Below are positions 35,801-48,381 of a stretch of 64,000 bases of DNA, in pieces. The DNA is from Homalodisca vitripennis (Eukaryota > Arthropoda > Insecta > Hemiptera > Cicadellidae), in the NCBI RefSeq assembly GCF_021130785.1, contig NC_060214.1:46623001-46687000 (forward strand), in the 5' to 3' direction. The notes beneath the pieces were generated by a model. The model searched no databases, was not told the DNA's origin, and worked only from the letters and a program-made list of their open reading frames with translations. The position numbers and the translations under genes are program-made. How positions within the stretch are numbered: position 1 is the stretch's first letter; the number at the start of each line of letters is the position of its first letter.

Positions 35801-38800
35801 GATTGTGAATGAAAGTGTAATAAAGTGGTGTTTTTAAATGATCTTTTATTGAAAACGAAATTTTCAGTCATAAATAAGTTTTTAATATAAGTTCCACTGC
35901 ATAACAGACTTTACACGATCAACGACGGGTGAGGATATATACTCAAACTATGCAACATTTAACAAGCTCTATTCTCAAATGGATAGAGTGTTACTGATAT
36001 ACTGATATAAAAAACCGTCAATATACAGGGCATAAACAATAGTTTTTAAATAATGTTTAGATGTTTTTTTTCACTCTAATTGCGAATAATGTATACTTTC
36101 GTAAATTTTATTTCAATATAATATGAATGATACATTAATTCGTGTTTCTTAATGTTAAATTGAATAACGAATAAGACATGGCCATGTTAAGCCACTGATG
36201 TCATTATTACCAGATGTGGTTGATAGCGATAGACCCTCCACATGTTACATAACGCATATGATGGATTTTGTGTGTTTTTAAGAGTAGGCCTAATTTTGAT
36301 GCATGATTTCTACTTGACTAAAGGTACTTGTAGGAGTCGTGTATTTTGGATGTGATGGTAATGAAATAGAGTTCACCTCAAAATACTATACAGAAACGGG
36401 AATAGAAAATAATAAACAAACCAGTGTTTAATTTAAACGCTGTTTCTTGTTGTACTTTATTAATCCATGAGAGAAACCTCTTACAAAATACTAGAGCGGA
36501 GGTAGGGTTTCCCTCAGTAGGTTACGCCATATAAAAAATACCGATGGATGAAGAAGATGTCCTAAACAAATGTATTAGTAGATCAGTCACTCAATGATTT
36601 AACGTGGAACTTAAAAGACCAACTAAGCGAAATTTGTTGAACCAAATTGATGATGTATTACGTTCAGATTAAATTACATATTTTTATAATTATGAGAATG
36701 CTTAACAAATTCTGTATATTAATGATACTGTTTTGTTACTAATATACATGGAACTTTATGAGTACTCTTGGTATGATAATATTTCAACATTCAAAATTTC
36801 GGGAGTGGAAGTAACTGATATTTACAGTTCACATTGTTGAATGTACAAATTTCATACGGATAAATTTACGATTTAAAATTTTTTCCCATTAGTATTGCTA
36901 GAGTACAAGCCAATACTATAATAATTTACTTCTTTTGTAATACAGCGTTATGTAAAACAATTGGCATGTGGTGTGATTTTATTACACTCGGATTCATACC
37001 ATAAAGTAATAATACATTTCGTTTCGTGTTATCAGCTACTTTCGTAAAGTTAAGGAAGTGATGGAGAGGAATATCTTAACTTTTTCGTCTGAGAGAATGA
37101 AATGGACTATTAAATACTCTTTGGCATTAAACAAAATTGGTAAATATTAAACGTTTAGCCATAATGTACTAGTTTACTTCTGGTAACTTGCTGTAAATAG
37201 CAAACCTAGTTCAATTATGAAAGCCTATGCGAGCCAATAGTTACAGAAATTTTAATTTGGGACCAAATTTGTAGAATTTCTACACAATGCTATGTAAATT
37301 CATACATCAAAGCGTTATTGTTTACCATTTCATATTTGATACGTTAATATTTTTATATTTGTCATATATCATTAAGCAAGTTTATTAAGTAAGTAAGTAA
37401 GTTAAATAGTTCACTTAAGATGATAAACACTCAGTATAAGAAAAGTTTGAAATATGTGAAATATGTTTAGTTGAATGAGTAATTTATAAATTTGATTTTT
37501 AGTGATCAAACAATACAACTATAATAGAGATACCATTGTTTGTTTATAAACTGTTATTAACAATTCCCGTCAGATGGAATGAAAAACAACAATCTTATAA
37601 TACGAATGGAGACCAATAAACGGGATATATTCCGTAATTACATGTTCTTGACTACGCTACATTCAAAGAAAGTGCGGAGAGGAAAAATACGCCTAAATTT
37701 AATAGATTTGATAGTGTTTAACAAAGTACAAACCCATATTCACGCTGATACTTACCCATGACCAACACTTAGCTCAAGTCCTGTTTATTGAAATTGATCC
37801 TTGAGCGGCCACTTGATAATTGATAAAATATCTGATATGGTAACAAAATTGTGGGGAATATAACAGGATTTACATCGGGTAAATTGGTCAGCCGTTTAGA
37901 AATAGATTCAAGGAAAATCGCCCAAATCCACGCGCAAATAATAAAAAAATCATAGGTCAACGCAAATTTTTGAAAGAAATTAATGCCATGAATGAAATCG
38001 ATAATAGTCAGAAAATTTTGCAAGTATGAAGTAAGGGCCGGAAACTGTCTAAAAAATATATTACGCTTAGTACTTTATTCAGATAACAGTTACGACGTAT
38101 ATGTACATGTCTTTGTATTAAAACAATAAATTAACTCAGAAATATGTGCTTTTAGCTTTGCTTTGGAATTTTTGAAAGGTTAAAGTACCGTATGTGTGTC
38201 TATAATTACAATTTAGAGTTTTGTACATATATAAATTAGTGTTCTAATAATATTAGATGCTCCTACTGTAAATGAATTTAAAAATGTTATACAATAATTA
38301 CGTTCATGTTAATATAATGATTTCTTTTCTTCTTGCAGTCCAGTAGGAAAGTGACTTTGAGATGAATTTTAATTGAGCTGGTAAAATTATCAATTTTAAT
38401 ATGATATCTTATAGAATCATCCCTAGTCATTTAATCACGCCGGTTTTTCAACTGAAAGTTAGCAACGATCACTATCTCTTCATTTACAAATATATTTGAT
38501 ATGAGTTCTTTTCTTACACAAAATCACGTATGATATAATAGGTATAAGTTTTATAGATTCAAACTGCATTAATTTCCTCTATTTTGTTCCTTTTTGTTAA
38601 ATCAAGTTATGTTAAATTGTTATACTCACTCAAAAATCTAAGTTCTAATTTCTTTACAATAAATTTTTAGACATTTGTCACTTGGAAACTGATACAACAG
38701 TTTCTAGACACAATGGTGATCAACAAAAATGTTTGTTGTAACAGTGATAATAATAAAGCATAACACAAAGGTTTATGCCCTATCTAATTAGTTAATGAGA

Positions 38801-40139
38801 GACATTTATATATATAAATTACACAAAATGAATTTTATATGTTGTTTAATTAGTTAATTTCATGTCTTAAAATACTTAAAAACCTCAGCCAAGCTTAACA
38901 TTAAATACAAAGTTTAATATATTGATTCAAATTACCCCATTAAAAAATATTTCATTGACTCATTTTAACTTCAAACTATGAGCGTAAAAAAGCTGTATAA
39001 AATCACACTTTTACTAAAATATCAACCAGACATAGATGATGGTTACTCGAAAATTATTATTATTATATTAATTAATTATGAAGTCGTGAAGAATTAATAG
39101 TGAATTATCATGATTCTATTACATCAGATATTGTTATCTACAACGCATAACCTTTAATTGTATAAATATTTATATATGTAAAATTATCATTGGTAATTTT
39201 TATGAATTATAAATATTCTAAAGCCATTGTTTATTAAATGCTGTAAGACAAAACAGTACTTTTCAAATCAAACTTTTAAATAAATTTTAAACTAAAAATT
39301 TCATTGAGGGTGGAATATAAAAAACTTGGGTTTAATTTAAATTTACGTAATATTCTGATCTTAACTAGGTAGTAATATGTTATTACTTCGCATATAATGT
39401 ACACTTGGTTATTAAAGGCTGTTATTATAGTGGGCGATGAATTTAAAAAATTTATTGTCTTGAGAAGGGCTACCATTTCCGGCTTGGAAACTATAAATCT
39501 AACGAGAAATTCCAACAAAGAAACTTCATTGCTTTTTATGAAAAAAATGTATTGTATACAGTTGTCGCCATCTTATAATATTACGGTCAAATAGCAAAGG
39601 AAGACCATGAATCTTTTATTTTAGGTACTTTATTTATATTCCCTTAGATGACAAGTCAAATCATTCAAACTCCTTACTCAATTTGATAATTAGAGAACCC
39701 CTAGATATTTCGAGTAAATAAAATGCTTCAACTTAACCGAGTGTGTTTTGGATTCAGACAGTTTTATAGGAAAAACTGTTTCAATACAAATAAATCTGCT
39801 TTTCTGTTAATAAAACTTTATTCTGTTCAACTATATTGAAAACTAATGAAAACAAATGACTTGAAATTAAATAATGTTTTTATTTTCAGTTAACGATATT
39901 CAAGTTGACAAGCTATTAAATATTAGTTTACTCAATGTTAAAATTCGTAAAGAATCTTAATGCTTTGAACGTTATGAAGGGATTTTTTTTTATTGTCCAA
40001 AAACAAAAATCTTTAAGTAACCTAAACCAAAACAAAGTTTAATAAAAATACATTGGACAATCACATTGGAAATTGTTGGCAGCTTTTTAATCTAAAATTA
40101 TAAAAACAAAGAAATTGTCCATATTTAAACTTTGCTTTC
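32851..40139. other. Long non-coding stretch
   Basis: Strongly AT-rich with scattered short open frames (34773-34982, 37579-37761, 37769-38023 minus, 39276-39518 minus, 39397-39594) that carry no recognisable motif. A short (AAGT)n run lies near 37385. Nothing else seen. Confidence 0.5.
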
Positions 40140-41239
<1,100 letters not shown>

Positions 41240-41985
41240 GACTTATTGCAGATCATCCCTATGGCTCTGACCGTAACATTGAAAGATTGGAACCTATGGG
41301 TCATGTGCAAAAAGAGAGTTGGTACTCGTCTAAGAGCTCATAAACAAACAAAAAAGATTATTAATAATTATAAAACGATCAGTGGCCGTGTGAGGTTGAC
41401 AGACGATGCGATCTGTACACTGCGTATGCTGTATAATCTGGCCATCGGCAGAACTTCTGCTAAAGGAGTTGAATCCATGAAAGAAGCAAAATGTGTAGAA
41501 TACCTTCATATGGAATTAACGGATGATCCATCATTGTGAGATTATCGGATGATTTTCTAAAACATGGAATGTATCCACCCGATGATGATACTTGGTGTAA
41601 ATACCAACTAGCGCTACTAAATGAAGAAGGCTACAAGCGTGAATATCGTACTAACCTGCCACTTGATGTAACGTCTGATATAAAATATATATTTAAAGCT
41701 TTGTCTAATGACGTTTAGCTAAGAAAAGTGTATGTTGAGCAACGCAAAATGTCAGTGTTTCTCTCAGTAGTGTATTAAAGAATCCCATTAACCATTCACC
41801 CTGATTTAAACTGTGTTATTGCCATCAAGTCCCTGCAAGATCATCGAATTACAACAGCTGAAAAGTAGTACAAGCCATAGAAAATAAGTGCTGTCAAATA
41901 TATTGAAAAGTAGAATGTGGCTGGATCAATTCAAAGAAGTTAAAGATCCAGGCAATCCTTCTTTTGCCACTAGGGTTTATTCATA
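41240..41985 (+). pseudogene. Third Mutator-like transposase copy, carboxy-terminal half, decayed
   Basis: Plus-strand remains begin at DHPYGSDRNIERLEPMGHVQ (frame lost straight after), then KKRVGTRLRAHKQTKK, LRMLYNLAIGRTSAKG, MKEAKCVEYLHMELTDDPSL (stop), then HGMYPPDDDTWCKYQLALLN and NLPLDVTSDIKYIFKALSND (stop). Further on, QNVSVSLSSVLKNPI near 41750 corresponds to the QNxNESxNxxxW motif with the catalytic Glu lost, and KDPGNPSF near 41945 matches the usual end. The part up to and including the first two catalytic Asp residues is absent. Its wording differs from both copies at 15.7-19.5 kb, so it is another subfamily. Confidence 0.8.
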
Positions 41986-42864
41986 TGTTAGGTTGTACTA
42001 CTATCAATCTAACCTAAGCAAGTTTTTTTATGTCATATTTGTGAAAAAGTTGCTTTTTACCTATAGCTACATTTTCTCAAAAAGTAATTGATCTAAAACA
42101 TCCTATTTGAATAAAATGTGTAGAAAATTGTAATACAGAATAACTTTAGTTGGGTTTAAATTAAAATACTTTATAATTTCCTATCACCTTTAATACATGA
42201 ATTTTTAAAAACATGTTAAAAAATTACAATATTTTATCTGATTAATAAATAATGATTCTCACTGAAAAAGGCTTACTAATAACCATATTATTGGCCTTAA
42301 TTTACAAATAATATGGTATGTGTATTATTGTAGTACGCCAAAACAATTCCTCGTTTTCTTCTTTTCGATTATTCGTAACAAAAATGTGGGAATACGCCAC
42401 ATAAAATGTAGTGTAACAGGCTTAGCTGAATTAGATTCCAAATTTCTGAGCTATAGGCCATGTTATCCTGATGTAAATAGGTGTTTCTATTTCAAAGATT
42501 GAGACAGCATATGATTGATTGGCCTTAATCATATGTTAGTTTACAGATGTATATATAATCTGGATTACAGAATATAGTTCTTATAAACTTCGCTAAAGGC
42601 AAGCAATATATCCAAAACAACATAAAACAACTTTATGACAGTTATACGTTATGCAAAAACAAAACAATGCAAATTAGTAATTCATGACTTCTAAAAATTG
42701 AAAAAAATTATCAACTCGTTTTAGTGAGGGTTACAACACAAATAGAATATAAACAAAAGTTTCATTACCATAACGTAGTGGAAATTATTGAAAATGACAT
42801 CGTAATTATACCGTGCATGAATACTTCCGCCATAAGAGGACTATTTTTTTTCAATTATTAAACA
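41986..42864. other. Non-coding stretch
   Basis: Nothing recognisable. Confidence 0.5.
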
Positions 42865-42990
42865 CTAATGGAAACATCACAAACACGTCCATTGCAACCA
42901 TATCGCCAGCGGAAACTTCCATTATGTCTCCATTCGAGACGCATTATAAATGATTCATCAAATCGCGTCCTACAACAAAACAATACGCTC
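42865..42990. other. GC-rich island, possible exon of uncertain strand
   Basis: On the minus strand an acceptor-like TATTGTTTTGTTGTAG (ending near 42971) is followed by an open frame (TRFDESFIMRLEWRHNG then SFRWRYGCNGRVCDV) that stops at about 42858. On the plus strand an ATG at 42869 opens 46 codons (METSQTRPLQPYRQRKLPL...). A third frame is also open. With three open frames the sequence cannot decide, and no family is recognised. Confidence 0.25.
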
Positions 42991-45900
42991 ATGACGATTT
43001 CACATTGACTTAATGTATATTTTCTCGTAAAATATCGGTGTGAATACCACTTTGACAATAGGTGGAACAATGTTACACAATTTTCTTTTTACGTCATTTC
43101 AAAGGATCCCGCATTAGTATATAATATTTATTTGGATGATAAAAATATTGAGAATCGTCTAATTGTACCGTTTTTCTATATTCATAGGTTACTGATCAGG
43201 TTTGGTGTTAATTGGCTGAGCGTTTATAATTCATATCGCTAAATAAACCGAAAATATTATTTATGTCTGTCTCTTTGTAGACAGGTTATCTTTTACCTAT
43301 ATGCCTATCTGTCCACACAATATATATTATAGAGAACGAATAATTCTCAGACTTAAAAGTTTACATTAAGCTTCAAACTTATAGAGGCTACAGTATGATC
43401 AATGTTGGTGCAAATCATTCAAATGGATTTTTCTGAGCGTCAGAGAATATTTTACATTGATTTTGTATTTAACCATAATGGAAACGAGATAAGAGGAAAT
43501 AAGTAATTTTTTAGCAAACTAAGTACAAATACATAAATTTTCAACAAGTTGCTTTTTATTTATATAGGTAAAATAAAATGTAGTACCAGTTGATAGCTAA
43601 CTTTATATATTGACGAAAAGCTTTGATTTCAGTGCACCCTTTCTACCTCACTAACTCTTTCATTATTTGAACACTGCTATAAACCAAATAAACAAAACTG
43701 AAAAGTTGGAATATTTCTCGAGAAATATGTCTATTCAAACGATTAATTTGAAATGAATCTTCATTTCTACATGTACAGGAATAACTTATATGATGATGAA
43801 TGTCTGACCATGGTATTTGGCTTGGCTTATAACTCAGTGATTACTAGGTATTGAAATTTATAACTCAGAATACAGATTAAAATTTTATTTTGTGTGCCAG
43901 GGATGTAAATTATTTTTTATAGGTAACTGTCTACCTGTCTATATTTGTCTGCAGTACATCTAGAGAGTGAAATGAGGAACCTCAGCAAAGCATGTTAAAA
44001 AACTGTACTTCCGACTCTTTTTTACGAAATATCACTAAGACCTATTTGTAATGTGAATGTGTAAAACCATAATATGCCATTAGCAATACATATCTAAAAA
44101 AAAGTTTAGCAAATTTGTTCAGAACATAAATGCCGTAAGCAAAATTTGAGCAAACACGACTCATATTGCCGTTCTATGTCAATCATCGATCAAAATTTAG
44201 ACGAAGCGCATACAGTTATGTTAGGACATAACATTTATTACGCACAACTCTCCTCAGTGTTGTGAAGATCTAAATATAGGCATTGGCTTGTATTGAAATC
44301 TCTACGCAAAAACAGTGTTTTAAAAACCATGTTAAGTATTGCATCTTTAAAAATAAATATCTACATTCATTCAATCCCTTCATATAAAATTAGTTTCTAC
44401 TAAAATGGGGCTAATAAATTATATTAAATGATAAAAAATATTATTTTGTATGTATAGTTCAACAAATGTTATATAAAAATACAAAATTAGTATATAACGT
44501 TTTTTTAGTTACTAGTTAATAATATGAATTTTTGTAATAAATTAAATTTTAGTAAGTAATACCGGAGGATAAGAAATTATTTTTTTAGTCGCTAAATTTT
44601 AATACTAAAAATGTTCGGGAACAGACAAATTTTGAAACCAAGTTGTACCAATTTTGAAAGTTTGTACCAAAATATGAAATATTCTCACTAATATATTTAA
44701 AATTTCACTCCTTAGTACGATAGTTACATATTTTAAATTATGATTAGTATTATGATACCAAGTTTACCAATAACATAGCTTCCTCATAAGTAAAATATTA
44801 GTAATTTATTACGGCAAGTAAACATTTTTAGCTATTAATATTTCAACTACTCACTTATTTATATATTATTTTTATTTATACACACATTTTGGAGTTAATA
44901 TGTTTACGCGGATGTGTTTCTTTAGTATATTTAGGTAATATAATACTAAAGATACTCTATGTGCTTATGTTTGTATCAGAGTCATACAGTTTTTATACAT
45001 TACATCTATTTTGCATTATCTCGATTTGAAATATGATTCTTCTTAATGAGGCTTTTGACCTAACCATACGTTAAAATGAGACCACTCCTAATAGTTCTCA
45101 TTTGTAGAAAAACAAAATATTGTTTTATACCATAACATATTAAAATAATGGATATCATCTACATATATATGGATGAGGCATATCAGTTGTGTTGGGGATA
45201 TATTATCAGAATTATTTTTATAACCTTAAAGGTTCGCTCATACTCAACCGACTGAGTAGTACTGCAATTTCATGTTCAAATAAAATCCTTTAGAGACTTA
45301 TTGCAAGATAAAATACCACACGTAACCGGTCTCAGGCATTTTAGACTCAGGGTGTAGAGTGATAAGCCCAGCGCAACAAAGTCTCCAGTAATGTATTGTG
45401 ACGTATGTATAGACGCAGTCGGTGTTAAGTACGCGTCTGTTAGCGGGTTGCCGTGAACTCACATATTCAAGTATGATGTTACTGTGGGATCTTTAATCAT
45501 ATCCGTACTTTGTGTACATTGGACGTTGTATAAAATCCATACAAGTCTGAACCACCATTCCATATTCAATGCAACCTTTACGGTTCATGGCTTTATAACG
45601 CAAACAACCTATATCATCGCTTCTGACACGTTCTCAAAGGGAGAAGTAATTTTAAATATGAAAATAAAAATGCATAATTATTTGGTATGATTTTTCTATA
45701 GAAATTTGGTATTACAATGAATTATTTTAGATGACCTTTTAATAAATTCTTTACAAATATTCAAACAATTATATCTATTAGTCCAAATTTATACCATTTA
45801 CCTAGCATGTTAATATCACAAGTCACCTATAAAAATCTGTTCAACATCGACTTGTGACTGAAATTAAAATAAATGATCATCCTGCATTTATTGTACATGT

Positions 45901-46364
45901 GGAAAAAAGGGAAAAATACTTTAAAATGAGTAAAATAAGACAACAATCAATATTTCTGTTTAATAATTTGTGTTTTTGAGAACGAATATGAAATATGTTT
46001 TTAAACATGTACAGCGCTTAATATTGTAATATTTCGGTATATTAATAAAAGATTGTATTTGTTATAATGTGGCGGTCCATAGAAGTTTTGATTTATGCTT
46101 TTAAGTCTTTTAATAAAATACAATTCTATGTTCTCAGCATTAATGAATGTATAAATTGCGTATGATCTAAATCCACGCAATGTAACCGGAGAAGTGATGA
46201 TAAAATTATAGGTTTCAGTAGTTTATTTATATCCTAATTACATGTATGTATATTTCATCATAATTTTTCTATTTACGTGTAAAACAATGTTCCGGAACTA
46301 AATTATCGGCGGAGTAACTACCTAATTGGCACGCGTATGAATATTTTATTCCAACCCTTTGTAG
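42991..46364. other. Non-coding stretch
   Basis: AT-rich. Includes the GTTAATTGGCTGAGCGTT motif at 43207-43224 (exact copy of 482-499). A GC-richer patch at 45380-45470 and the open frame 45484-45690 carry nothing recognisable. Confidence 0.5.
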
Positions 46365-46405
46365 CAGCCCAACTCGTGACCGATTTCACCTCGCGCGCTA
46401 TGTCC
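46365..46405 (+). other. Candidate 41-nt mini-exon
   Basis: Bounded by an acceptor-like TATTCCAACCCTTTGTAG and a near-consensus donor TCC|GTAAGT. GC-rich between AT-rich flanks. Two frames are open (AQLVTDFTSRAMS and SPTRDRFHLARYV); the latter is in phase with a frame of the next candidate exon at 46631. No known protein recognised; it may be a 5' untranslated exon. Confidence 0.28.
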
Positions 46406-46630
46406 GTAAGTAAAATTTATATTTTCGTATTATTAAATTAGTCCTTTGATGCCAAACATATAAAAATGAATGTAACGTAAAGTTGTAAATAGTAAAGTAA
46501 CTTACCCTTGAAGATCTTTTATTTGCTTGATTGAAATGGATACAAGTTGTGGCGTCGTCCTTCTGACGAGCACGTTGTGATAAGTTTTTTGTCTCATTAA
46601 ATGGCTAATACCGTCGCGAATTTGTTTTAG

Positions 46631-46702
46631 GCGAGCTCACGTATTATTTGAGTGGATGGCCACCACTTCCAGAACTTCTACTCCTCTTCCAGTAATTACC
46701 GA
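46631..46702 (+). other. Candidate exon after TTTGTTTTAG acceptor
   Basis: Starts after an acceptor-like TTTGTTTTAG and is GC-rich to about 46790. In phase with one frame of the mini-exon at 46365-46405 it reads ELTYYLSGWPPLPELLLLFQ and stops. Another frame reads RAHVLFEWMATTSRTSTPL and stops soon after. Its right boundary is unknown, and it may be untranslated. Confidence 0.22.
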
Positions 46703-47092
46703 CTAGAAATAACCCTTCTTAGACTACAGCTTCAATTTCTCGTGCCAAGACGCCGACACCCGGGTTGTGAGTCTACACATTGCGAAGGGAAGTAAAATCT
46801 TAAAGTTTTATAAAGTAAAATATCGTAGGCATAATTCCACAGAACATTATATATTTTAGGTCTACCTATCAGATATACATTTTTAGTTCTTGTCCTCTAA
46901 TTGGCAGCAACGTGGCAAGGCATACATATTTACCAAATAAAAGTGGTGCTTGTAAGTTTCATTAATTAAATTGAACTTATAAATAAACTTTGCGATTCGA
47001 GTATTTATTACTGCGACCTCAGAAGTCACCACCCCCATGTGTTATCGTCATTCAGTACAACCCATTGTCTATTTTAATCTCTGTCATTTCAG

Positions 47093-47126
47093 CAGAAGCA
47101 CAACATGGTGAATCAGTATGATTTAG
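47093..47126 (+). other. Candidate 34-nt exon with start codon
   Basis: A strong acceptor (TTTTAATCTCTGTCATTTCAG) precedes CAGAAGCACAACATGGTGAA, and a plausible donor follows (TTTAG|GTATAC). One frame contains an ATG (MVNQYDLG). Weak evidence on its own, but it sits between two other candidate exons on the same strand. Confidence 0.22.
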
Positions 47127-47846
47127 GTATACTATATGGTTACGTAGCCTGGGGAGAACTATAAATAGATTTTAGTTGGGTTCCAATTTGGGAATTACTA
47201 ACTGGGTCATTCTAGGAATGATTGTATGATATAGCTGCGTAGAATACCAAGTGGGGAGGGGGAGTTTAATATCGGCCATCATTGTCTAACTTTCACATCA
47301 ACTGCAGTAACAGCAGTAGACTGTAACACAGTGGAATGACGTCATCTCGTACTTTGTGACGTTGCTGCGTTGGGAACCGCTTATTGTGGTATAAATATTA
47401 GGCTAATGAGTAATTACGACCGGCTCCAAGTGATTAGCTGGTACTACAATGTGATAAGTCGCAATTAGTGTTTTGCATTTATTTATGGAAGGAAAATATC
47501 TTTAAACCAATAGTAATCGTACAGAATTACAACTAGTGTAGCTCAGTATTTCCATTGTCAGATTTTAAATTGTATTATTAATTCATATTAAAAATTGTAT
47601 TACTTTTATAGAAAGATATGCCCAACAATAGGTATTTCTAATGGTAAAAATAATTTTGTTTTTAATTATGTCGAGTCTGTGGGGATTAATCACAAGCGAC
47701 AAAAAAGAGAAGTTATGTTGATGTAGACAAATCACCAGTTCGAACAGTTTCGTACTTGGTCAAACAGTACTTATGTTACAGTATATGTTTAATTAGCATC
47801 AAACACGACTGCTATACTGTGGATATCATTGTGTTTGTCTTTCTAG

Positions 47847-47897
47847 TTACTCGACCAGGGTTAGCGGAGGAAAGTTGTAGGAGAGCTGGAAATTTGT
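47847..47897 (+). other. Candidate 51-nt internal exon
   Basis: A strong acceptor (GTGTTTGTCTTTCTAG) and a consensus donor (TTTGT|GTGAGT) bracket 51 bases. Two of three frames contain stops; the third is open and reads TRPGLAEESCRRAGNL, ending in Cys if the next base allows. It looks like protein and not AT noise, but I cannot name the family. Confidence 0.35.
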
Positions 47898-47971
47898 GTG
47901 AGTAAATCATCCAAAGGTACGAGGCGTTTTACAATGCTGCCACACCCGACGCAACTGATGGTTGCTACCAC

Positions 47972-48320
47972 TCAGATATTATGTACTAGTGTTATATTTA
48001 ATTTACTACTTACATTAAACAATTATAGTATTTTACTATTCTTTTCATAAATATAGTAATTTCGGAATTAAATTATCTATTTCCTTATACGGAAGTAAGT
48101 AAACAAAGTTTTTCTAAATTGTTAAGCAACCCAGTTTGATATTATTACACAGTCAATAACTATTTAGATGTACTAATAATAAGTAATTAAAAATGTTCCA
48201 GGAGAATAAAAGGTTGGGGCTAATTTTCTTTCGTTCAGATATTACGTACTAGTGTTATATTATTAATATAACTTATTGTAATGAATTAAAATATTTTAAA
48301 AATATTATAAACACTTTTAG
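47972..48320. repeat. Old direct duplication, about 263 bp apart
   Basis: TCAGATATTATGTACTAGTG plus TTATATT (from 47972) recurs from 48235 with one difference. Weaker similarity continues for about 80 bases, ending at ATAGTAATTTC in both. This suggests an old tandem duplication or two copies of a repeat. Confidence 0.55.
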
Positions 48321-48336
48321 TTAACATAGTAATTTC

Positions 48337-48337
<1 letters not shown>

Positions 48338-48378
<41 letters not shown>
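48338..48378. repeat. (TA)n microsatellite
   Basis: About 40 bases of uninterrupted TA next to the duplicated block. Confidence 0.96.

Positions 48379-48381
<3 letters not shown>

Noticed and set aside
47972..48378. CRISPR-like direct repeats
   Set aside because: Only two copies, 263 bases apart and AT-rich, in a eukaryotic context.
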